Below the pieces are notes generated by a model. That model did no database searches, was not told where the DNA came from, and saw only the letters and a list, made by a program, of their open reading frames with translations. Both the position numbers and the translations under genes were made by a program. Shown piece after piece: positions 6,393-13,235 of a stretch of 13,235 nt of DNA; within the stretch, counting starts at the first letter, position 1; each line of letters opens with the position of its first letter. The stretch is from an uncultured Oscillospiraceae bacterium. Lineage in GTDB: Bacteria; Bacillota; Clostridia; Oscillospirales; Ruminococcaceae. Where the stretch lies: positions 1-13,235 of the forward strand of contig USOZ01000027.1 of NCBI GenBank assembly GCA_900556525.1, written 5' to 3'.

Positions 6393-9300
6393 CACGAAAT
6401 ACGGTAATGACATTTTATCCCTTCATACTGATTTGCGCACCGATGGCAGGTCTGTATACTGCTATTCTTATAAAGAATTGAGCAACAATACCATTGGTAC
6501 ACTCGGCGAAAATGCTTGCGGATTATACTACAAAGGCAACATTGAAATAGGCGAAAATGGCTCACTCAGCGGCGGTGTATATATTGATGCGCCAAGCGGC
6601 AGCAGCAATTATGCCCTTTCTGCAAGCGGTACAGGCGGCGATACCCCGATAACTGCAAACAACGCTACAATAGTTACAAGCGGCGGAAAATGTATCACCC
6701 TTAAAGATGCAACGTTTGGCGCTAACAATACCGTTGTAGCGGCAAACGGCATAAACCTCCTTAATGGTTCTTTAACAGGCAAGGGATCTGTGCTTGTTGC
6801 AGAAGATGCTTCGGCGGAGATTGGCGGTCTCAGCGAAGTAGAAGACGGGGCTTATGTTTTCTCAAACTGCAGCGACGATTTGTTCCTGAGTTTAACGCTG
6901 GACGAAACTGCCAATATGACGATTCTCAATAAGACCTCAAATGTTTCTATAGACGGCGCAATTGACGGCAGCCTTACTTCTTATTCCTCAGAGAGCGGCA
7001 GCGTTAGCAGCGCTACACTGCTCAGACTTGGCTCGTATTCCGAAATAGCGGCGTATAGCAAAGTGGGCTGCAGTATTTTTAGCAGCAGCGATTGGTATAT
7101 CCCCATGCACACGTTCTATTACGCCGACTATATCGGCAGCGAATTCAAAACCACTACCGACACGGGCTTCAACTGCCACACCGCAAAGGCTGTATATTAC
7201 GGCAAAGAGCTGCAGCCGCGCTTGGACGACGACAAGTATGTAGACGATAACGGCGATACTGTATCAAGTACCACCACATTGAGCGCTGCGGCGGAGGATT
7301 CGGCGAGCATGGCGCAGTTTGTGATAAGCTCAAGTAGTAAGATCTCCACTCCCGCAACTGAACTTACTGCAAACCTTATCACCCCCTTCGGGCAGACCTC
7401 TGACAACGCTGATTTTGCATATAAATGTGTCAATAACAACGACAAGCGCATTCTGGTTAAAATGGTTCTTAAAAAAACGCTTATTCCGGGAAATTATACG
7501 TACACATAGAACGCAACGGCATGATGACGTACGATTTCCCTGTAAAGCTTACCAATGTGTTCTATACTCCCGAGATGAACTTTACCGCGGGCAACGGCGC
7601 ATGACAATATTCCGACAATTTCGAATTTAAGAGCTTTACAGGCAAGGACAGCAACGTCAATACTGCAACGTGGCAATGGTACGGCGCGCCTACGAATGAA
7701 AATGGCTACGACCCTTCTCTTGCTCGGATATATCTATTGAAGATTATAATGAACAGTGCGAGAAAGGTTATTATAGCGATAAGGGGCGGGTAAGCTGCAC
7801 GGATAAAACAAGACCCCTTACAATCACAACCAAGAGATTTGAGGTAACCGATACCACGATTCATTTGCCTGTAGTTGTGGGCAAGAACACATGGGACGTA
7901 CTTAACGATTACCTGACTATAAGCGACGGAAGCGGCTGCTTTATCCTGAGCGGCGCTAGTGGCGCTCTTGATAAGTTCCAGACCGACACTATCGGCGCGA
8001 CTTCGATCGCATTGAGCAGCGACACTATTACCGCAGAGTTCATCGAAGATTTTGTGTACGGCAAGGACAATGCCATCACGCTTTATCTGAATGAATATGT
8101 GCTGGGCAGCGACGACATTCCCATAACGGTGATTTTTGACAGGTATTACACCATAGATGTCAAGGTAGCGTAACCCTTGCTAAAGGATATACCAGTGACC
8201 AGGTGGTAAGCGGCGGCAGCATAGCCTTTGATATTTTCCCTGCTGAGGGCAACAAGATAACCAAGATAACCTACAAAGACAAGGACTTTACCGACCAGTT
8301 TGACAAGTACGTTGGCGGCACTCTCACCCTTACGAACATCACGTCCGACGGCACGCTTAACATAGCGTTCGGACCGCTTGAAACCTTTAAGTTAGATGTA
8401 GAGTGCGACGATTTCGACAACCTGTACTATGACGTCAATGGTACGTTTAATCAGCCAGACGGCTACACGGAGGGTACGGAGCTTACGGTATCGTTCGTCC
8501 CCGAACCTGACTGGACGATAACGTCTGTAAAGCTCAACGGCACCGCGCTTGCGCTCACCGCAGACAATAAGTACACATTCACCATTACCGAGAACAGCAC
8601 ACTTGCCGTTGAGATGGAGAATCTCATAAAGTCCGTTACCGTCAATAAAACGGGCGAGGGTACGGCGACAAGCCCCGCTGATACCGTAATAAAGGGCGGC
8701 AGCGTTGAGTTTACGATAACACCCTCAAATGGCTGGCGCATAGGCTCTGCAAATCTTAACGTCGCGAACGTAAAATCGCAGGTAAATGCAAACGGAAAGC
8801 TCACCGTAAATAACGTAATGACAGATATTACACTAAACGAGAATACAACGTTTGCGGTCGAAACAGAAAATCTTCTTAAAACAGTTATGGTTGTCCGTGG
8901 CGCAGGATGAAGCGTTGTCCCCGCGAGCGCACAGGTTCTGAAAGGAACGCAGGCGACATTCAACATCACACCTTATGCGGGATACAGAATAGCTTCTGTA
9001 AAGCTTGACGGAGTAACGCAGACAGTAATTGGCGAAACTTATTCCTTCATTGTAACAAACGACTGCGTTCTTAGCGTTGAATTTGTTAAAAACGGAAGCT
9101 ATGAGCCGTCAATACCCAATATCCCGACACAGCCTCAACCCGCCCAGACTCTTCCCTCAATTAATGGACGTTCAATAAGCTGGATCGAAATTATAACGCA
9201 GCTTAATGCACTTCGCGACGATTCCGTTATAATTTCACTTCCATTCCCACGGACGTTATCAAGGCTATAGCAAATCATAAAAATAAAATGGAATTTGTTA

Positions 9301-9806
9301 TAGACAACACAACGAGCTGGATAATTGACGGTGAAAAAATATCAACAGTTTCTTCGGCTAGTCTCACCGTTCTTCCCGGAAATATTAACGCAAACGCGCT
9401 TCGCGGAACGATCGGCAGCAATCTAACGATAAACGGAACAGGCATTCCCGCCGATTTGAAACCCACACTCGGCAAGGATAACTCATCTAAATTCGCGAAC
9501 ATTTATAAGCTCGTGAATAACAAGCCCGTATTCCAGAGCTGCACAAAAATAAGCGATGACGGTTCTGCTTTAATTTCGGGAATGAACAACTCCGTAAAAT
9601 ATGTCGTTATGGTCTGCAAGTTCAGCGAAATTGTCGGCGACGTAAATAATGACGGCGTTGTCAATGCGCTTGACGCTTCGGCAATTTTAAAGAAAGTCAT
9701 AAAAATTTCCGACGTAGAAAATCCGCTCATGAGTGATTTTAACGACGACGGAACAATCAACGCGTTGGACGCTTCAGCGATACTCAGATATATTACAGAA
9801 CGCTGA
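6391..9806 (+). pseudogene. Decayed dockerin-bearing surface/cellulosomal protein
   Basis: About 1,140 residues can be reconstructed across several frames. From the N-side there is a Gly/Ser/Thr/Asn-rich beta-helix-like or adhesin-like region (6391 to about 7470, e.g. GNIEIGENGSLSGGVYID). A second beta-rich region follows (to about 8160). Then come at least three repeats resembling divergent InlB B-repeats (about 8170-9110, e.g. VIKGGSVEFTITPSNGWRIG and VLKGTQATFNITPYAGYRIA). After a Pro-rich linker (about 9105-9155) and a short domain, a type I dockerin ends the protein. Breaks: a frame change at the A7 run 7471-7477; TGA at 7602; a frame change near 7715-7722; another near 8160-8166; TGA at 8908; and another near 9228-9235. 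Every frame change equals one missing base. The 5' end is gone at the MITE: no signal peptide, ribosome site or promoter is visible. It once was probably an exported protein docking to a cohesin scaffold. Confidence 0.85.
9636..9806 (+). other. Type I dockerin module (end of the pseudogene)
   Basis: Two F-hand calcium-binding repeats lie in one frame: GDVNNDGVVNALDASAILKK and SDFNDDGTINALDASAILRY. Each has the Asp/Asn ligands at loop positions 1, 3, 5, 9 and 12. The near-identical helix starts (ALDASAIL in both) suggest the dual-mode symmetry known for dockerins. It would bind a cohesin on a scaffoldin in a cellulosome. The module itself is undamaged, but it lies behind all the breaks and has no ribosome site of its own. 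Confidence 0.9.
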
Positions 9807-9859
9807 ACCAATCTATCCGCATTATCAAAATCGACATACATATCTTAACGAATAAAACA

Positions 9860-9902
9860 GCCCCATTTCAATCTGCGCTAAAAACGCAAATTGAAACGGG
9901 GC
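9860..9902 (+). terminator. Strong hairpin terminator after the dockerin gene
   Basis: An 18-bp stem (9860-9877 with 9885-9902, 16 of 18 pairs) with a GC-rich base (GCCCC/GGGGC), a 7-nt loop and a following ATTTTATT. It closes the plus-strand pseudogene and survives although the gene is dead. Confidence 0.75.
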
Positions 9903-9971
9903 ATTTTATTGAGATTATGACAGTATTAACTATTTTATCTCATTTTTAAAGCAAAACGCCAATTATTTATA

Positions 9972-10008
9972 CAAAAACGACCGATACCTATTTTCAGGTA
10001 TCGGCCGC
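9972..10008 (-). terminator. Terminator of the isomerase gene
   Basis: Read on the minus strand, CCGATACCT (10004-9996) pairs with AGGTATCGG (9989-9981) around a 6-nt loop. The stem can be lengthened by two pairs past one mismatch, and CGTTTTTG follows. It begins about 10 nt after the isomerase stop codon. Confidence 0.8.
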
Positions 10009-10017
10009 TTAATTATA

Positions 10018-11499
10018 TTAGCAGAAAGGATTTTCGCTCTTGTACAGCATTCCCTTGGGCTGGTTAAAGCCGATCTCCTCAACGCCGAGATAACGGAATA
10101 CGTTATACAGTGCCTTTCCGAAGTGACCGAATGCAACTGCTCCGTGGTGCGGGAAGTTGCCCTCGATAAGAACGTGACGATAGAATCTGCCCATTTCGGG
10201 AATTGCAAAAATTCCGATAGAACCGAACGATTTTGTCGCAACGGGAAGAACCTCGCCCTGTGCGATATATGCGCGGATCTGCGCGTCGGCAGTGCTCTGT
10301 AAACGGAAGAATGTAATGTCGCCGGGAACAATGTCGCCCTCAAGAGTACCCTGTGTAACCTCTTCGGGAAGCGCTCTCGCCATGATCATCTGATACTTCA
10401 TTGAGCAGGCGCTGAGCTTCTTGGAAGTGGTATTTCCGCAATGGAAGCCCATGAAAGTATCCTGAAGCGTATAGGGGAACTTGCCCTCGATAGATTCCTT
10501 GTACATATCCTGCGGAACGGTATTATTGATATCGAGAAGCGTTACAGCGTCGTCGGAAACGCAAGTTCCGATAAATTCGCTGAGTGCGCCGTAAATATCA
10601 ACTTCGCAGGAAACAGGGATTCCTCTGCCCGTAAGACGGCTGTTTACATAGCAAGGAACAAAGCCAAACTGAGTCTGGAACGCGGGCCAGCACTTGCCTG
10701 CGATAGCGACATACTTGCGGTAGCCCTTGTGCTGTTCGATCCAGTCGAGCAGCGTAAGTTCGTACTGCGCGAGCTTAGGAAGAATTGTCGGCTTTAAGTT
10801 GCCTGCGCCGAGTTCCTGTTCCATATCCTTTACAACGTCGGGAATACGGGGGTCGCCCTCGTGCTTCTTAAATGCTTCAAACAGGTCAAGCTCGGAATTT
10901 TCTTCGATTTCAACGCCGAGGTTGTAAAGCTGCTTTATAGGCGCGTTGCACGCAAGGAAGTTAAGCGGACGGGGACCAAAGCTGATTATTTTCAGGTCGG
11001 AAAGACCGATAAGAGCCTTTGCCACGGGAACAAATTCGTGGATCATATCAGCACATTCGTCAGCAGTTCCGACGGGGTATTCGGGTATGTAAGCCTTGAT
11101 ATTGCGGAGTTTAAGGTTGTAGCTTGCGTTAAGCATACCGCAGTAAGCGTCTCCTCTGCCGCCGATAAGACTTGTTTCGCTGTTTTCTTCGGCAGCCGCA
11201 CAGAACATAACAGGACCGTCAAAGTGCTTTGCAAGCAGAGTTTCGGCAATCTCGGGACCGAAGTTTCCGAGGTATACGCAAAGCGCGTTACAGCCTGCTT
11301 TCTTGATATCCTCGAGAGCCTGAACCATATGTATCTCGCTTTCAACGATGCATATGGGACATTCGTAAATCTCAGCAGCGTCGTACTTTTCAAGATACGC
11401 TTTCATAAGATTCTGACGTCTTGTAACAGAGAGTGATTCGGGGAAGCAGTCGCGAGAAACCGCAACTACGCCGATTTTTACCTTAGGCATATTGTTCAT
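10018..11499 (-). CDS. L-fucose/L-arabinose isomerase family protein
   Basis: This 493-residue protein matches the L-fucose isomerase fold family, cytoplasmic manganese-dependent aldose-ketose isomerases. The N-terminal half is two Rossmann-like domains (KIGVVAVSRDCFP at the start, NALCVYLGNFGPE at about 71-83). The C-terminal domain carries probable metal ligands Glu299 (SCEVDIYGAL), Asp323 (LLDINN) and His451/452 (NFPHHGAVAFGHFG), spaced as in FucI. FucI itself is about 590 residues, so this is the shorter branch, whose true substrates are often untested; the exact sugar cannot be named. AAGGAGG (11509-11515) lies 9 nt before the ATG at 11499; an in-frame ATG 3 codons later (MPKVKIG) is less well placed. 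It has its own promoter and terminator and no kinase or aldolase partner nearby, so it is monocistronic. Confidence 0.85.
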   Translation of the reverse strand: MNNMPKVKIGVVAVSRDCFPESLSVTRRQNLMKAYLEKYDAAEIYECPICIVESEIHMVQALEDIKKAGCNALCVYLGNFGPEIAETLLAKHFDGPVMFCAAAEENSETSLIGGRGDAYCGMLNASYNLKLRNIKAYIPEYPVGTADECADMIHEFVPVAKALIGLSDLKIISFGPRPLNFLACNAPIKQLYNLGVEIEENSELDLFEAFKKHEGDPRIPDVVKDMEQELGAGNLKPTILPKLAQYELTLLDWIEQHKGYRKYVAIAGKCWPAFQTQFGFVPCYVNSRLTGRGIPVSCEVDIYGALSEFIGTCVSDDAVTLLDINNTVPQDMYKESIEGKFPYTLQDTFMGFHCGNTTSKKLSACSMKYQMIMARALPEEVTQGTLEGDIVPGDITFFRLQSTADAQIRAYIAQGEVLPVATKSFGSIGIFAIPEMGRFYRHVLIEGNFPHHGAVAFGHFGKALYNVFRYLGVEEIGFNQPKGMLYKSENPFC

Positions 11500-11547
11500 T
11501 GGAATTATCCTCCTTATTTTTTCAGCTTGCGCTGTTTAATCGTTTAC

Positions 11548-11576
11548 ATTGTATCATATTTTACGAAAATATGCAA
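11548..11576 (-). promoter_or_regulatory. Promoter of the isomerase gene
   Basis: On the minus strand the -35 box TTGCAT (11571-11576) and the -10 box TACAAT (11548-11553) have a 17-nt spacer. Transcription should start near 11541, about 42 nt before the ATG. No repressor site or catabolite-control box was evident. Confidence 0.7.
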
Positions 11577-11695
11577 TAGCTTTTTAGGATTTTTTTGCAA
11601 TATTCCAACAAAAGACATTTCCCGAAGAATGAAATGGTGTAGTGAAAATGCTGTAAAAGACAATACGATCGCAATTTTTTTGTGCAATGTGACAG

Positions 11696-11724
11696 TTGAC
11701 ATATTGTGTATCACACAGTATAAT
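11696..11724 (+). promoter_or_regulatory. Consensus promoter of the padR operon
   Basis: TTGACA (11696-11701) and TATAAT (11719-11724) with a 17-nt spacer. It is a strong promoter that would need repression, consistent with the palindrome filling its spacer. The bases 11577-11695 between the two divergent promoters hold no gene. Confidence 0.9.
11701..11721. promoter_or_regulatory. Probable PadR operator
   Basis: Arms ATATTGTGTA (11701-11710) and CACACAGTAT (11712-11721) form a near-perfect 21-bp palindrome around one central base, matching at 8 of 10 positions. It covers the whole spacer and the first bases of the -10 box, so a bound dimer would block RNA polymerase. The ATAYTGTG half-site resembles the ATACT/AGTAT-type operators reported for PadR-family proteins such as LmrR. 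Autorepression is inferred. Confidence 0.6.
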
Positions 11725-11779
11725 GATAATTACAGTACTGCTATCACGACAATATTATCTGAAAGTGAAAGGAGAGCAT

Positions 11780-12118
11780 ATGAATCACGACGAAATTGTT
11801 TCGGGACTTGTACAGGAGCTTCGGCGTGGAACGCTGATTTTGTTAGTGTTAAGTCAGCTCAAATCCCCAAAATACGGCTACAATCTTGTAAAGGATTTGC
11901 AGGAATGTGGAATTCCGATTGAGGCGAACACCCTCTACCCTCTTATGCGAAGGCTGGAATCACAAGGACTGCTTGCAAGCGAGTGGGAAACTAGCGAAGC
12001 CAAACCGCGCAAATACTACAAAATCACGTCCGACGGTGAAATTGTCCTGCAAAAAACGATAGAACAATGGAAAGCATTTTCCGCAAATGTAAACACGCTT
12101 ATAGAAGGAGAGAAATGA
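11780..12118 (+). CDS. PadR family transcriptional regulator
   Basis: A 112-residue, single-domain PadR protein (short-tail subfamily). It carries LRRGTLILLVLSQLK at about residues 14-28, the YGYNLVKDL helix, a winged helix-turn-helix with ANTLYPLMRRLESQGLL (about 49-65) and the wing KPRKYYKITSDG (about 75-86), then one C-terminal dimerisation helix. The frame is open further upstream, but those codons lie over the promoter; the ATG at 11780 has AAAGGAGAG (11768-11776) in front. Its TGA is separated by 1 nt from the next ATG, so the two genes are translationally coupled. PadR genes paired with HAAS/DUF1700 membrane proteins are a recurrent Firmicute cassette, which supports a joint role in envelope-related signalling. 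Confidence 0.93.
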   Translation: MNHDEIVSGLVQELRRGTLILLVLSQLKSPKYGYNLVKDLQECGIPIEANTLYPLMRRLESQGLLASEWETSEAKPRKYYKITSDGEIVLQKTIEQWKAFSANVNTLIEGEK

Positions 12119-12119
12119 C

Positions 12120-13124
12120 ATGGAAAACAATGAACTTATCGAACGTTATATTTACGCAGCGACCAAACGGCTGCCGTCGAAATCCCGCAAGGACGTAGCT
12201 GACGAGCTTCGTACGCTTATCGACGATATGCTTACCGAACGCTGCGGAGATGAAACTCCGACCGAAAAAGATGTGCGGATAGTTCTCACCGAGTTGGGAA
12301 CGCCGCAGGAGCTTGCCGAAAAGTATAATCCCGACGAAAAGAACTGCCTTATCGGTCCGCCGTACTTCACTACTTATAAAATGGTTTTAAAAATCGCACT
12401 GATTTGCGCAGGCTGTGGAATGCTTCTGGCTTTCTTGCTGAAAAACTTAGTAAATGGTTTTCCTGACGGTACAGCGGCTTTGGCTGAAATAATGCAGGAA
12501 ATCTACGCGATATTTACCGTGCTTTTGTCGGCTTTCGCCTATGTGACAATTATTTTTGCGATTTTCCAGATAAAAGGTGTAAAACTCGACAAAACGGGAA
12601 ACCTTGATGAACTTCCGCCCGTTCCCAAAAAAACGCTGGCAATTCACCCTGCCGAATGTATTGTAAGCATCTCATTCTGCATTGTTATTACGGCGATTTT
12701 CCTGCTCTGCCCTACCATATTCAGCGTAATTCATTTTGACGGCGATGTCACAGAGTATATCCCAATTTTCAACACAACCGCTTTAAGAGAGATTGCGCCA
12801 TTCATTCTTGTTTTTGCGGCAGCGGGTATCGCGCGCGACGCGGTAAAGCTGTACGAACGTAGGTATAGCACGCTCGTGCTTGTTTCTACTATCGGAACGA
12901 ACCTTATTGCCTTGCTTGCGGCGGTTTGCTGGATAAGACCTCGTTTATTCAGCACGGATTTCACCGCATTTATAACAGGTACGCTTTCCGAGGATGCAGT
13001 CGGCGTTGTTCTCCCCATTTTTGATAACTTTTCTCAATTCTGGCTTGCTGTGATAGCTTTGGCACTTGCGCTCGACACAATCGAAACGGTGATAAAGGCG
13101 ATAAAAACCAAACGCGAGGCATAA
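12120..13124 (+). CDS. HAAS/DUF1700-type multi-pass membrane protein
   Basis: A 334-residue protein. Residues 1-75 form a soluble helical domain (ERYIYAATKRLPSKSRKDVA, then ELRTLIDDMLTER, TEKDVRIVLTELGTPQELAE, KYN). This is the HAAS/DUF1700-like or permease-prefix signature seen in partners of PadR regulators. About six membrane helices follow (roughly 88-108, 129-151, 179-203, 224-239, 250-271 and 305-326), ending in a basic cytoplasmic tail. No transporter or enzyme motif is visible. AAGGAG (12105-12110) is placed 9 nt before the ATG. It is cotranscribed with padR, and by family knowledge the HAAS domain may talk to the regulator or to other membrane partners; the signal is unknown. Confidence 0.85.
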   Translation: MENNELIERYIYAATKRLPSKSRKDVADELRTLIDDMLTERCGDETPTEKDVRIVLTELGTPQELAEKYNPDEKNCLIGPPYFTTYKMVLKIALICAGCGMLLAFLLKNLVNGFPDGTAALAEIMQEIYAIFTVLLSAFAYVTIIFAIFQIKGVKLDKTGNLDELPPVPKKTLAIHPAECIVSISFCIVITAIFLLCPTIFSVIHFDGDVTEYIPIFNTTALREIAPFILVFAAAGIARDAVKLYERRYSTLVLVSTIGTNLIALLAAVCWIRPRLFSTDFTAFITGTLSEDAVGVVLPIFDNFSQFWLAVIALALALDTIETVIKAIKTKREA

Positions 13125-13132
13125 CCCCAAAC

Positions 13133-13196
13133 GGCGGCTTTCTCAATCTCCGTATCCTCCCCCACTTTCCGAAACGCCGCCCGTCCGCACTTTTTT
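13133..13196 (+). terminator. Possible weak terminator after the HAAS gene
   Basis: GGCGGC (13133-13138) can pair with GCCGCC (13176-13181) across a long 37-nt loop, with a T6 run at 13191-13196. The large loop and the 9-nt gap before the T-run make this uncertain. The remaining bases to 13235 hold no gene that I can see. Confidence 0.3.
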
Positions 13197-13235
13197 ACGC
13201 CCCCCACACGGAAATAATATCATTTAACTCACTTT

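Noticed and set aside
7471..7477. Programmed -1 frameshift at the A7 run
   Set aside because: Only one codon could re-pair in the new frame, and the new frame soon meets a TGA and further frame changes, so decay explains it better.
6250..7509. Independent plus-strand gene starting at the ATG at 6250
   Set aside because: The first 46 codons are the MITE, there is no ribosome site, and the frame continues as one segment of the broken dockerin protein.
7602..8910. Reassigned TGA codon (tryptophan or glycine) suggested by two in-frame TGAs in the dockerin gene
   Set aside because: TGA is the evident true stop of the sigma gene, of padR (1 nt before the next ATG) and of the dockerin frame itself, and the intact genes read normally with the standard code.
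8203..8910. Separate 235-residue secreted protein
   Set aside because: It has no ribosome site or signal peptide and its repeats continue on both sides in neighbouring frames; it is a fragment of the pseudogene.
10861..11436. A 191-codon plus-strand frame opposite the isomerase gene
   Set aside because: It is antisense to a clearly conserved enzyme and has no start signals.
11527..11922. A 131-codon plus-strand frame overlapping padR and its promoter
   Set aside because: It runs through the promoter and operator, then reads padR out of frame; the PadR frame has the ribosome site and family motifs.

Overview
The window reads as a chromosomal stretch of a gut- or rumen-type Firmicute, most likely Oscillospiraceae close to Ruminococcus. 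The reasons are the rplM-rpsI pair of Firmicute type, strong AGGAGG ribosome sites, consensus SigA-type promoters with 17-nt spacers, a type I dockerin (the plug-in module of cellulosomes) and an L-fucose-isomerase-family enzyme. The genus is inferred from these features only; no search was run.

Layout. (1) 1-600: the first 68 codons of cytidylate kinase (cmk, minus strand) with its own promoter, cut off at a sharp breakpoint near 133-147. Beyond the breakpoint lies an unrelated, more G+C-rich reading frame on the plus strand. (2) 467-3737: a SigA-type promoter drives a two-gene operon: an ECF-type sigma factor, then an 857-residue one-pass membrane protein. That protein looks like its anti-sigma factor, with a Ser/Thr-rich and then an extremely Asp-rich spacer holding up a large unrecognised outside domain. 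(3) 3953-4871: the rplM-rpsI ribosomal operon behind a perfect TTGACA-17-TATAAT promoter. (4) 4872-6227: a visibly A+T-rich island directly behind rpsI, with a phage-type small protein, a decayed replication-initiator-like frame, 11-bp-phased short repeats and a 15-bp direct repeat. I read it as the remains of an integrated element. (5) 6228-6388: a 161-bp MITE-like element with inverted ends of IS5-group style, flanked by TTAA on both sides. (6) 6391-9806: a large dockerin-bearing surface or cellulosomal protein gene that is dead. It lacks its 5' end and carries four frameshifts and two internal TGA stops. (7) 9860-11576: an L-fucose/L-arabinose isomerase-family gene on the minus strand with a clear promoter and a clear terminator. 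(8) 11696-13124: a PadR regulator with a palindromic operator set inside its promoter, followed 1 nt later by a membrane protein with an N-terminal HAAS/DUF1700-type domain.

How the parts work together. Two compact signal-transduction cassettes, sigma/anti-sigma and PadR/HAAS, sit beside housekeeping translation genes. Between them is a patch of genome decay (island, MITE, dockerin pseudogene). The sigma/anti-sigma pair, with its unusual acidic spacer and unknown sensor domain, is the best candidate here for an undescribed system. The decay patch is the most informative part for genome history. I saw no tRNA, rRNA or CRISPR array.
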